Assembly (NCBI GenBank): GCA_015494245.1
Contig: WGBN01000252.1
Coordinates: forward strand, 1-15,193
Direction: 5' to 3'
Source: Saprospiraceae bacterium
Lineage (GTDB): Bacteria; Bacteroidota; Bacteroidia; Chitinophagales; Saprospiraceae
Length of the DNA: 15,193 nucleotides
Part shown: piece after piece, positions 7,529 to 14,271 of the stretch
How the letters are laid out: every line of letters starts with the position of its first letter
Position numbering within the stretch: the first letter of the stretch is position 1
Notes under the pieces: generated by a model
What the model was told of the DNA's origin: nothing
Database searches by the model: none
What the model saw: the letters and a program-made list of their open reading frames with translations, nothing else
Program-made: the position numbers and the translations under genes

Positions 7529-8902
7529 TCAATAGTTTAGAGAAGTTAAAGTCCAACCATCTATCCAGCGGCTGCCGGACGAGGGATCAAAAGCACCTTT
7601 AAAAGTAGTGGCCTCCAAAAAGGCATCCTCAGGTGCTGAAGTCGTTCCGAGATTCGCAGTCGGCACAAAAGCGCTGTTCATTTGCGGGTCTGTGTTCACG
7701 GTATTGCCGGCTGCAAGAAGCTGAGTTTCTACCGTAGCGGCCTCACTTTCCCAGGGCGTAGCGACATTCCACAACACGTTATTTTCAAACTCCAACAGGC
7801 CGTTGTTATACTGTGCTAAAGTCTCGGCATCTTTAATTTCAAAGCCTTTCCCATAGTTGACAAAGACAGAATTTTTGTAGCCTGCTGCACAGTTTTCTCT
7901 CATGCGAATGGCACGGTTCGAACCATTGCCCACATAAGTAGCATTGTACACGCGAAAAGTCGCATAAGGCTCGCAAAGGAGGCAGTCGGAGGGGCCTCCG
8001 TCATGCTCGCCACCATTGTCAGCAGCATCGTCCTGGAAAGCTACCCAGTACTGGTTGTATCCGTGATAACCTTCATCGGCATCGAAAGAATCATCGCCGC
8101 AATTGCTAACCACTACGTATTTGGTATTTACGGCGCCGCCAAAAAATTCAAGGCCATCGTCTTTGTTGGCAATCACTTCGATGTATTCAATGGTCGTTCC
8201 GCTACCTACAGCGCCAAGCGTCAGGCCATTGATCTCATTGTCGGCTCCAATGGAGGTTCCGCCGTGCCGAATAGAGACGTACTTCAAAATACCGGAATTG
8301 TCATCATCCTGCTCGCCTCCATACAGCCCCCTTCTTTCGGAAGTGGGGATGCCCTCTATGGCCAATTCCGATTCGGAAGAATTGATGGTAGCTTTACCCA
8401 GCAGAATAACACCTCCCCAAAGACCTCGGAAGTCGGGTTCGATATTGCCTCCCGGGCAGGTCAGTTCACCTGACTTATTACGTGCGATATCATCTACCTC
8501 AGAAGTAAAAATAATCGGTTCATTCGCTGTACCCTCAGCGATCAGTTTGCCGCCCCGGGCCACAACCAGTACAGAAGCATTTTCACCCGATCCGGCAGCT
8601 CCCTTAATGATGGTACCGGCTTCAATGGTCAGTGTTTGGCCTTCGTTGACAAAAACGCGGCCATTTAAAATGTAAGTCTTGTCTTTGGTCCACGTTACTG
8701 TACCGGTACCTTCGCCTCTGTCTGTTACGCGAACAGTGGCGTACTCCATGTTTTCTCCCGAACAATCGGAAGTGTAGCTGCCTTCTTCGTAAATCGTCGA
8801 AGTATCATCTACGGGAGGGGTAGGTTCAGTCGGATTGCAAGCCGGCATCATAACCAAAACAAAAAGCAAAGCTGCTGATTGGAGCCCTAAAAGTAGTTTC
8901 AT
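7529..8902 (-). CDS. Beta-helix surface lipoprotein paired with the TonB receptor
   Basis: A 457-residue lipoprotein. The start at 8902 gives a clean type II signal, KLLLGLQSAALLFVLVMMPAC, with the acylated Cys22 followed by a Pro/Thr/Asp-rich linker; an upstream in-frame ATG (8954-8956) adds 18 residues without signal character. The body looks like a right-handed parallel beta-helix: repeated short strands with Asn/Gly turns, for example TLTIEAGTIIKG, IEYIEVIANKDDGLEFFGGAVNTKYVVVSNCGDDSFD. The EFFGG...V...DDSFD signature and the ending FKGAF...WIDGWT are typical of a Bacteroidota family encoded next to TonB receptors. Cysteines (CGDD, CLLC, ENCA) may form disulfides. It likely sits on the cell surface and may capture or process ligand for the receptor, but no catalytic site is recognisable. 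It is first in a two-gene unit. Confidence 0.85.
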   Translation of the reverse strand: MKLLLGLQSAALLFVLVMMPACNPTEPTPPVDDTSTIYEEGSYTSDCSGENMEYATVRVTDRGEGTGTVTWTKDKTYILNGRVFVNEGQTLTIEAGTIIKGAAGSGENASVLVVARGGKLIAEGTANEPIIFTSEVDDIARNKSGELTCPGGNIEPDFRGLWGGVILLGKATINSSESELAIEGIPTSERRGLYGGEQDDDNSGILKYVSIRHGGTSIGADNEINGLTLGAVGSGTTIEYIEVIANKDDGLEFFGGAVNTKYVVVSNCGDDSFDADEGYHGYNQYWVAFQDDAADNGGEHDGGPSDCLLCEPYATFRVYNATYVGNGSNRAIRMRENCAAGYKNSVFVNYGKGFEIKDAETLAQYNNGLLEFENNVLWNVATPWESEAATVETQLLAAGNTVNTDPQMNSAFVPTANLGTTSAPEDAFLEATTFKGAFDPSSGSRWIDGWTLTSLNY

Positions 8903-8974
8903 TTCAACTTGGTTTTCAAAAATTAAAAAACTTCTTTGGCTTCCGATCCGCGGCATCTAAGCCAAATGACGCTG

Positions 8975-9004
8975 CAAAGATGAGGATGCTCCTACAGGGG
9001 CAAA
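8975..9004 (-). promoter_or_regulatory. Promoter of the lipoprotein-receptor pair
   Basis: On the minus strand TTTG (9001-9004), 18 bases, then CATCTTTG (8975-8982). This matches the Bacteroidota -33/-7 pattern with one substitution (C for T) in the -7 element, which suits a promoter needing an activator. It leaves a leader of about 65-70 bases before ATG 8902. Confidence 0.6.
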
Positions 9005-9013
9005 GGCTTTTTG

Positions 9014-9076
9014 AGTTTACCAAATGGTGAAGTTTAGGTAAACAAAATGTAACCTCAATGTAAACTGAAGGTTAAG
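9014..9076 (-). promoter_or_regulatory. Pho-box-like array of 8-base direct repeats with 11-base period
   Basis: Reading the minus strand, 8-base elements occur at 9069-9076 CTTAACCT, 9058-9065 GTTTACAT, 9047-9054 GGTTACAT, 9036-9043 GTTTACCT and 9025-9032 CTTCACCA, with a degenerate sixth at 9014-9021 GGTAAACT. The spacers are all 3 bases (TCA, TGA, TTT, AAA, TTT), so the period is exactly 11. T at position 3, A at 5 and C at 6 are invariant in the first five. PhoB-type response regulators bind head-to-tail repeats of this geometry, and CTTAACCT fits the cyanobacterial Pho-box consensus PyTTAAPyPy(T/A). The fifth unit ends 20 bases upstream of the -33 element, suitable for activation. The regulator identity is inferred. 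Confidence 0.6.
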
Positions 9077-9085
9077 CGGGAAATA

Positions 9086-9122
9086 AAAAAGCCGGAGACA
9101 CATGCTGCGTCTCCGGCTTTTT
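9086..9122 (-). terminator. Strong intrinsic terminator of the parvulin gene (near symmetrical)
   Basis: A perfect 14-base inverted repeat (9086-9099 with 9109-9122; GC core GCCGGAGAC / GTCTCCGGC, loop 9 bases) is flanked by A-runs and T-runs. Read on the minus strand it starts 46 bases after the ppiD-like stop and ends in T6, a classic intrinsic terminator. It would also work in the plus direction, and it isolates the repeat array and promoter of the lipoprotein-receptor pair from read-through. Confidence 0.9.
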
Positions 9123-9167
9123 AGCGGGCCTATGCCACGGGGCAAAAGGCTGATAAAACTCCTCAGA

Positions 9168-11309
9168 TCAGAAGAAGTTCGATCGGTAATCCTTGATATT
9201 GGCTTTTTTGCGCAGGGCCGTCATAAAGCGGGCGCGCACATTGGATTGCAGGCCGGTCAACTGCAAGCGCTTGACTTGATCAATGGCAGGCGGTGCGGGA
9301 TTGGGGATTTCCTCCAAAGGCTTGACCACAAAGACTCCGCTATCGCCGATGATGGGCTCTGAAAATTGCGTCATGGGCGTTACAAAAATGGCCGCGATGA
9401 CTTTGGGCTCCTGGCCTATGCCCTCTACGGAAGAGGCGTTGAAGCGCACGCCCTGCACGGTATCCACCTTGACGCCAAACTCGGCGGCGATGGCTTCCAG
9501 GCTGCTCTTACCCTTGACGCGCTCGGCGATGAGCTGAGCTTTTTTCCAGTTGAGTACATCCTCTTCGATCTCGTCTTTCACATCGGCCAATCTGGGTTTG
9601 CCGGGCTTTTGAATGCTCTTCAGACCGGCTACCACAAACTTGTTGTAAAACAAACGCTCGGGTTGCTGATAGCGATAAACCACAGGCGAGACATCCCCGG
9701 GTTTGGGCTCATCCAGATTGGGGTCATCGCCAAAGGCCCAACGCACCATATCGCGGGAAGCCTGACCACTGCCGAGGCCGGAGATAAAGAAATCATTGCG
9801 CTTCAGCGGATTGCTCACCTCTACTTTGAGGTCGCTCCGTTCGGCAACGGCTTTTTCCAGGTCCTCCCACTTTCTGTAAGTTTCTGCCAACTCCATGGCT
9901 TCGCTTTGCACCTTCTTCTGGGTCTTTATGCTGGGGTCTATGTACTTGGAGACGTAGCCCACCTTCACGCCCTCATCATTGTTGATGTACTTGCGGTCGG
10001 TAACCTCTACCAGATGCACGCCAAACTGGGTGGTAACCTTATAAAGTTTACCGGGTTCGGCCTCGAAAAAGATCAGGTCGTTAAAGGGCTTCACCATCTG
10101 CCCGGGAGCGGCAAAGCCCAGGTCTCCACCCTTAGTGGCAGTGCCATCCTGGCCGAACTGCATGGCCAGAGAATCGAACCTGGCCTGGCCGCTCTCAATC
10201 AGTTGCTTCAGGCTGTCTATGGTGTTGAAAGCCTGATTGATCAATTCGGGAGAGCTGTTCTGATCCAGGCGAATCAAAATATGGCGGGCACGCACGGAGT
10301 CCGGAATGGCTTTCCGACCCAGCAATTTAGCCACTTTGTATTGCCCGTCTTCCATATAAGGGCCATAGACCTCGCCAACCGGCATCTTAAAAAGCGTATC
10401 GGCGATGAAAGGACTCAAATCGCTTCTCTTGTAGTAGGCGCCGTCAAAGGTGCCCCCGTGATTTTGGATGAAAAGCGTGTCGTTATCTGTCGCCTTAAAT
10501 TCTTCCTTCAGCTTTGCAACCTCCTGGAAAATTTTGGCAGAATCCTGAGCCGTGGGCTTCACTTCAAAGACCACGTACTGCAAGCGACGCACCTCTTCGT
10601 CCTGCTTGTACTTGTCGCTGTTTTCCCTCAAATAGGCTTTGTAATCCTCATCGCTGAGTGTAACATCCGTAGAGGGGATGGCATCTAAAGGCACCTTCAC
10701 ATAAGCCGCATTGCGGGTTTTGGCCTGCTCATCTGCCCACATCTGAGCTTGCCAGGTGGGGATGTAAATGGCCTTGGCGACCATGTTCATCATCTTCGTT
10801 TGCAGGCGGTCTTTGGTGATTTCGCCTTTTTGGTATTCCCAAAAGCGTTTGAAATTGGGGTCTATGGCCTGATTTGATTCTAAAGTCTGACGGATTTGAC
10901 TCAGCCGGGCGCGATCTACCTGGCCCGTAGTGGGGTCGGTGAAGCGGGAAGTGATGATGGGGCTGAGGTCGGTACCATAGGTGAGCTCTTCCAATTCCTC
11001 ATCGCTCACACCGAGGCCGAGGTCTTCAGCTTCTTCCTGAACGAGACGATTTTCCACCATGTAATTCCACAGCGCATTGCGCTGAGCGTAGGAATCTCCG
11101 CCCCCGCGGTAGAGCATTTGCTCTGTGCTGTTGAACTGGCGAATATCTATTTTCTCACCTTCGATCTTACCCATGACGGCCTGGCTGTTGCCAAAGAGGC
11201 TGCCTTTACCGGTCATGATATCCATAATGATGAATCCGCCCAATGCGAGCGCCACCATGACTACCATCACCCACTTAAAGTGATCGCGGATTGTTTGATT
11301 AATACCCAT
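9168..11309 (-). CDS. Membrane-anchored peptidyl-prolyl isomerase / periplasmic foldase (PpiD/SurA-like)
   Basis: A 713-residue parvulin-type foldase. A cytoplasmic N-terminus (MGINQTIRDHFKW) precedes one membrane helix at about 13-32 (VMVVMVALALGGFIIMDIM), placing the rest in the periplasm. Residues 45-200 are the SurA/PpiD-like N-terminal chaperone region (VMGKIEGEKIDIRQFN, ALWNYMVENRLVQEEAEDLGLGVSDEEL). Residues 338-440 form a parvulin domain: VRARHILIRLD, FDSLAMQFGQDGTATKGGDLGF, FNDLIFFEAEPGKLYKVTTQFGVHLVEV. A parvulin-like but degenerate unit may occupy 241-335, and a further one lies near 600-690. The architecture is that of PpiD, somewhat longer than E. coli PpiD (623). It probably assists folding of outer-membrane proteins such as TonB receptors. 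It has its own consensus promoter and a strong terminator. Confidence 0.92.
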   Translation of the reverse strand: MGINQTIRDHFKWVMVVMVALALGGFIIMDIMTGKGSLFGNSQAVMGKIEGEKIDIRQFNSTEQMLYRGGGDSYAQRNALWNYMVENRLVQEEAEDLGLGVSDEELEELTYGTDLSPIITSRFTDPTTGQVDRARLSQIRQTLESNQAIDPNFKRFWEYQKGEITKDRLQTKMMNMVAKAIYIPTWQAQMWADEQAKTRNAAYVKVPLDAIPSTDVTLSDEDYKAYLRENSDKYKQDEEVRRLQYVVFEVKPTAQDSAKIFQEVAKLKEEFKATDNDTLFIQNHGGTFDGAYYKRSDLSPFIADTLFKMPVGEVYGPYMEDGQYKVAKLLGRKAIPDSVRARHILIRLDQNSSPELINQAFNTIDSLKQLIESGQARFDSLAMQFGQDGTATKGGDLGFAAPGQMVKPFNDLIFFEAEPGKLYKVTTQFGVHLVEVTDRKYINNDEGVKVGYVSKYIDPSIKTQKKVQSEAMELAETYRKWEDLEKAVAERSDLKVEVSNPLKRNDFFISGLGSGQASRDMVRWAFGDDPNLDEPKPGDVSPVVYRYQQPERLFYNKFVVAGLKSIQKPGKPRLADVKDEIEEDVLNWKKAQLIAERVKGKSSLEAIAAEFGVKVDTVQGVRFNASSVEGIGQEPKVIAAIFVTPMTQFSEPIIGDSGVFVVKPLEEIPNPAPPAIDQVKRLQLTGLQSNVRARFMTALRKKANIKDYRSNFF

Positions 11310-11393
11310 GTTGCTTGTTCTTTAACTTATCACTTTGCACAAAGAAAAGGACAAGTCCCTTCTTTGTCTTTATTAGTTTCACAGAAAACCCCG

Positions 11394-11422
11394 CAAAGAT
11401 AGGATAAAATTTGTTTACCAAA
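11394..11422 (-). promoter_or_regulatory. Consensus promoter of the parvulin gene
   Basis: On the minus strand TTTG (11419-11422), 17 bases, then TATCTTTG (11394-11401), a full match to the Bacteroidota TTTG-N17-19-TAnnTTTG housekeeping promoter. The start codon is about 85 bases downstream. The leader contains an imperfect purine/pyrimidine dyad at 11341-11364 that I cannot interpret. Confidence 0.75.
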
Positions 11423-11459
11423 GAGCGCTTTACATCTGTTTTGGCACAATATGAGCTGT

Positions 11460-12038
11460 CTAATAGTGCCCTCCGGCATAAGCATCCTCCAACTGCTCGT
11501 AAAAATCCTCCCCGTACTTGCGAATGAGCGGCTCTTTGAGAAAGCGAAAAACCGGCACATTCAGTTCTGCTCCCAGGCTGCAGGCATCGGAGCAAATCTC
11601 CCATTCTTCGTAATTGATGGCCTCAAAATTTTTCTTTTCGTTGCGTTTGATGCGTATGGGATAGAGGTGGCAGGAAACGGGCTTTCTGAAATCTGTCGCT
11701 CCGGCCTTCCAGGCCAGCTCAATGCCACAGAGGGCGATGCCTTTTTCGTCATAAGTGAGATAAGCACAGGCGCCGTTTTCCAGCAGAGGCGTGCCGTAGC
11801 TTTTTTCCTCCTTGTACAGCGTAAAAAGGCCCTCCCGCTCCAGGACTTCCAGGCCCTCTTTGCGCAAAAAAGGCTTGATGTCTTCGTAGATGCGCTCCAG
11901 CGTATGCAGTTCCTCCGTCTCCAAAGGGGCGCCGTAATCCCCTTCAATACAGCAGATGCCCTTGCACTTGTCCAGATGACACACAAAGCGCTCTGTAAAC
12001 AAACTGTCGCTGACCAGGATATCGTCTATCAATAACAT
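11460..12038 (-). CDS. DUF3109 family cysteine-cluster protein
   Basis: A 192-residue cytoplasmic protein of the DUF3109 family, related to the YkgJ-type zinc/iron-chelating cysteine-cluster proteins. Metal-ligand candidates are visible: CHLDKCKGICC near residues 20-30, CAYL and LCGIE in the middle, SCHLYPIR, and ICSDACSLG toward the C-terminus. DUF3109 members usually carry such conserved cysteines, probably to bind a metal or Fe-S cluster; the reaction is unknown. I chose ATG 12038 because MLLIDDILVSDSLF is the usual family start. The longer frame to 12128 would read through a promoter element and adds residues without family character. It ends about 150 bases upstream of the parvulin gene, which has its own promoter. 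Confidence 0.88.
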   Translation of the reverse strand: MLLIDDILVSDSLFTERFVCHLDKCKGICCIEGDYGAPLETEELHTLERIYEDIKPFLRKEGLEVLEREGLFTLYKEEKSYGTPLLENGACAYLTYDEKGIALCGIELAWKAGATDFRKPVSCHLYPIRIKRNEKKNFEAINYEEWEICSDACSLGAELNVPVFRFLKEPLIRKYGEDFYEQLEDAYAGGHY

Positions 12039-12043
12039 GGCCG

Positions 12044-12051
12044 CAAAGGTA
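12044..12051 (-). promoter_or_regulatory. -7 promoter element immediately before DUF3109
   Basis: TACCTTTG on the minus strand matches TAnnTTTG and ends only 5 bases before the start codon at 12038. Since transcription in this phylum starts roughly 5-8 bases after the element, the mRNA would be leaderless or nearly so. No -33 TTTG is visible at the right distance, so confidence is moderate. Confidence 0.5.
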
Positions 12052-12132
12052 GAAAAGCTTCTGATTATAACGGATTGCGTAGCTTCCCAAGCCCCTCCAA
12101 AGTATAAAGCTGTAAGCAGGTTTTGCAACCCG

Positions 12133-12162
12133 ACTTGATTATCAATGATTCATCAAGTTTTT
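12133..12162 (+). terminator. Orphan terminator-like hairpin
   Basis: ACTTGAT (12133-12139) and ATCAAGT (12152-12158) form a perfect 7-base stem with a 12-base loop that itself contains the palindrome ATCAATGAT. It is followed by T5 on the plus strand. No plus-strand gene lies directly upstream, so it has no obvious client. ATCAAGTT recurs once more at 12192-12199. Confidence 0.4.
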
Positions 12163-12210
12163 GGCTACCTGTCTCAACCAGAAACCAAGCTATCAAGTTG
12201 AACCGGTGTA

Positions 12211-12248
12211 AACCCGCGAGAACCCGCACAATCCGCGTCATCCGCGTT
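12211..12248. repeat. Degenerate short tandem repeat, CCGCG core
   Basis: Four imperfect units of 9-10 bases stand in tandem: AACCCGCGAG, AACCCGCAC, AATCCGCGT, CATCCGCGT. The GC-rich run contrasts with the AT-rich sequence around it. Similar CCGCG-type strings occur between genes in various bacteria; whether this one is multicopy in the genome cannot be judged here. Confidence 0.55.
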
Positions 12249-12304
12249 CTATTTCAATCAACTACGCAATCCCTTACAATCAGGAAAGCATATTCTTATT
12301 AGAA

Positions 12305-12325
12305 CAATAACTCATGAAGTTATTG
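12305..12325. promoter_or_regulatory. Perfect dyad, possible operator
   Basis: CAATAACT (12305-12312), 5 bases CATGA, AGTTATTG (12318-12325). The 8-base arms are perfect and there is no T-run on either side, so an operator is likelier than a terminator. It lies 100 bases upstream of the Spy-like start. Confidence 0.4.
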
Positions 12326-12424
12326 AGACAAAACTTACTGAAATACAGGTCGTAAAACAGACAAAAAAATCTCCGAAAAAAACGTAACTTGCCGCCACTT
12401 GAAAATCAAAAAAACACCAGCACC

Positions 12425-12835
12425 ATGACTCGTCTGTTTTTATTGTTTCTGCTCAGCCTTTCGGCAAATGCCATCTATGCTCAGGAAGCTCAGGGCCCAA
12501 AGAGAGATATTGCTCAGCGGGTGCAGCACACTGCCCGGGCGCTCCAATTGGATGAGCTCCAAACAGCCAAATTAGAAGACATTTATGCGCGTGAAAACGC
12601 TCAACTCGAGCAAATAGCCCCGCTAAAAACCTCTGACCCCGACAAATACACCCTCAAACTGCAAGCCATCCGCAAAGGTACCGCAGGCTCCATTCGCCTC
12701 CTGCTGCGCGACGATCAAATAGCCCTCTACAGAAAACTCGCAGCTCAGTGGCGCATGCAGGAACACCAACTGCGCCGGCAAATGAAAGACGCTTCCGAAC
12801 TGGAAATCCAGGAAGCCCTTATCGGAAACAATTGA
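12425..12835 (+). CDS. Small secreted helical protein, Spy/CpxP-like
   Basis: A 136-residue protein with a clear signal peptide (TRLFLLFLLSLSANAIYAQ, cleavage after residue 20). The mature part is charged and helical, with a long amphipathic pattern: QRVQHTARALQLDELQTAKL, EDIYARENAQLEQI, IRLLLRDDQIALYRKLAAQW, then a basic RRQMKD segment. The repeated 'leucine-aspartate-glutamine' helix starts (LQLDELQ, LLLRDDQIALY) resemble the LTxxQ motifs of the periplasmic chaperones Spy/CpxP, so a periplasmic chaperone or stress-sensor role is possible but unproven. ATG 12425 is preferred to an upstream TTG (12389) because it begins the signal peptide directly. The citrate synthase start follows 71 bases after the stop; co-transcription is possible since no consensus promoter is visible between them. 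Confidence 0.7.
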   Translation: MTRLFLLFLLSLSANAIYAQEAQGPKRDIAQRVQHTARALQLDELQTAKLEDIYARENAQLEQIAPLKTSDPDKYTLKLQAIRKGTAGSIRLLLRDDQIALYRKLAAQWRMQEHQLRRQMKDASELEIQEALIGNN

Positions 12836-12847
12836 CTTAGTACTAAG
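12836..12847. promoter_or_regulatory. Perfect 12-base palindrome before citrate synthase
   Basis: CTTAGTACTAAG directly follows the stop of the Spy-like gene and lies 59 bases before the citrate synthase ATG. It could be a dimeric-regulator site. An imperfect hairpin follows (AACCGAGC 12849-12856 with GCTCCGGTT 12868-12876, one bulged C); neither has a T-run. Confidence 0.35.
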
Positions 12848-12906
12848 AACCGAGCAACCACGAAACGCTCCGGTTGCGCAAAGCTTCACAAAACCAACCT
12901 CTCCAA

Positions 12907-14214
12907 ATGGAAAAACTCAAGCAAAAATTCTTCGAGAAGTCGCAAACCCTGCGAGCTGAAGTAAAACGATGGTCAAAAGAAAAGGGTGATGTACAATTAG
13001 ACACCGTCAGCGTGCGGCAATTGCTCGGCGGCGCTCGCGGAGTGAAGATGATGCTCTGGGAACCCTCCGTGCTGGACCCCGTAGAAGGCATCCGCTTTCG
13101 GGGATACTCCATCCCCCAACTCCGCGAACTTTTGCCGAAAGGCGATGGCACAGAACCCCTGCCCGAAGGGCTCTTTTGGCTCATGCTCGTCAATGAAATC
13201 CCCACCGAAGAAGACGTCAAATGGCTCACCGACCAATGGACGCAACGCTCTAACGTACCCGAACACACCTTCAAAGCACTGGATAGCCTCTCGCCCGATA
13301 CCCACCCCATGACGCAGTTCGTCCTGGCCATCTCCTCCATGCAGTCCACCAGCATATTCTCCCGCCGCTATGCCGATGGGATGAGCAAAGGCGAGTACTG
13401 GCGCCCCGTCTATGAAGATGTCATGAACCTCATCGCCCGCCTGCCCCGTATCGCAGCTTACATCTACAGGCGCACTTACCACAAGGGCGACCACATCGCC
13501 CCCGACATCTCGCTCGACTGGGCAGCGAATTTCGCCCACATGCTGGGCAATGATTCCGAGGACTTCAAGAACCTCATGCGCCTCTATCTGACCATACACG
13601 CAGACCACGAAGGCGGCAATGCCTCTGCCCACACCACCCATTTGGTCAACTCCACCCTCTCCGACCCCTACCTCTCCTTTGCCGCAGGCATGACAGCCCT
13701 CGCAGGCCCGCTGCACGGCCTGGCCAATCAGGAAGTCGTCAAGTGGATTACCAACATGCTGGATGCCCTGGGCACCGATGAGCCTACCAAAGAGCAAATC
13801 GCCGAGTACGTACAAGGTACGCTCAAAGCAGGAAAAGTCATCCCCGGCTACGGACATGCCGTCCTGCGGCGCCCCGACCCCCGCTTCATGGCCCAAAAGG
13901 TCTTCGCCGAAGAACACCTGCCCGACGACAAAATGGTGCAGGTCGTCTGGAAAGTCTTCGAAGTGGTGCCGCCCATCCTCCAGGGCCTCGGCAAAGTCAA
14001 AAATCCCTGGCCCAATGTGGATGCCCACTCGGGAGCCCTGCTCATGCACTACGGCATCAAAGAATACAGCTTCTACACCGTACTCTTCGGCGTATCCCGC
14101 GCGCTGGGCGTACTCGCCTCCATCTGCTGGTCGCGCGCACTCGGCCTGCCTTTGGAAAGACCCAAGTCAGTCAATTCCCAATGGCTGCGCGAAACACTGG
14201 AAGAAAAAGCGTGA
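12907..14214 (+). CDS. Citrate synthase, mitochondrial (type I) form
   Basis: Condenses oxaloacetate with acetyl-CoA to citrate, the entry to the TCA cycle, in the cytoplasm. The 435 residues match the eukaryotic/mitochondrial form, and align by eye without gaps of note around the active site: DHEGGNASAHTTHLVNSTLSD at 233-253, ALAGPLHGLANQEV with catalytic His270, PGYGHAVLRRPDPR with His317 and the substrate-binding arginines, and NPWPNVDAHSG with the catalytic Asp372. These correspond to pig His274, His320 and Asp375. The type II allosteric NADH-binding N-terminal domain of E. coli GltA is absent, so inhibition by NADH is not expected. I chose ATG 12907; a TTG at 12874 is in frame but adds an uncharacteristic leader. 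gcvH follows after 57 bases with a terminator between. Confidence 0.95.
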   Translation: MEKLKQKFFEKSQTLRAEVKRWSKEKGDVQLDTVSVRQLLGGARGVKMMLWEPSVLDPVEGIRFRGYSIPQLRELLPKGDGTEPLPEGLFWLMLVNEIPTEEDVKWLTDQWTQRSNVPEHTFKALDSLSPDTHPMTQFVLAISSMQSTSIFSRRYADGMSKGEYWRPVYEDVMNLIARLPRIAAYIYRRTYHKGDHIAPDISLDWAANFAHMLGNDSEDFKNLMRLYLTIHADHEGGNASAHTTHLVNSTLSDPYLSFAAGMTALAGPLHGLANQEVVKWITNMLDALGTDEPTKEQIAEYVQGTLKAGKVIPGYGHAVLRRPDPRFMAQKVFAEEHLPDDKMVQVVWKVFEVVPPILQGLGKVKNPWPNVDAHSGALLMHYGIKEYSFYTVLFGVSRALGVLASICWSRALGLPLERPKSVNSQWLRETLEEKA

Positions 14215-14239
14215 GGGCCTCGCCCTCATGCTTTTTTTT
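14204..14239 (+). terminator. Intrinsic terminator overlapping the citrate synthase stop
   Basis: A 10-base stem (14209-14218 GCGTGAGGGC with 14222-14231 GCCCTCATGC, one G-T wobble), loop CTC, then T8 at 14232-14239. The TGA stop (14212-14214) sits in the left arm, so terminating ribosomes and the hairpin overlap. Confidence 0.85.
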
Positions 14240-14246
14240 ATATTTG
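14239..14246 (+). promoter_or_regulatory. Candidate -7 element of gcvH
   Basis: TATATTTG matches TAnnTTTG and shares its first T with the terminator T-run. The gcvH start is 25 bases downstream. The position of a -33 element falls in the terminator hairpin and shows no TTTG. Confidence 0.4.
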
Positions 14247-14271
14247 CCGCTCAAAACAAAAAGAAAACGCC

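Larger units (their letters stand above)
12039..12424. other. Gene-free divergent intergenic region, 386 bases
   Basis: Separates DUF3109 (minus) from the Spy-like gene (plus). No frame has family character. It holds the DUF3109 -7 element, a terminator-like dyad (12133-12162), a degenerate CCGCG repeat (12211-12248), a perfect dyad (12305-12325), and A-rich sequence near 12361-12384 leading into a weak promoter-like TAACTTG at 12385-12391, about 34 bases before ATG 12425. Confidence 0.6.

Noticed and set aside
9015..9074. Two inverted repeats, GTTTACC/GGTAAAC and TAACCT/AGGTTA
   Set aside because: Both are by-products of the 11-base direct-repeat array and lack terminator features; the direct-repeat reading explains the whole stretch.
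9014..9079. CRISPR-like short repeats
   Set aside because: Units are 8 bases with 3-base spacers, degenerate, and sit next to a promoter; this is operator geometry, not a CRISPR array.
9366..10688. A 440-codon plus-strand open frame
   Set aside because: It is fully antisense to the parvulin foldase, whose family match is clear; composition (His/Leu/Gly-rich) is that of a shadow frame.
12997..14049. A 350-codon minus-strand frame
   Set aside because: Antisense to citrate synthase, whose catalytic residues are all intact; no family character.
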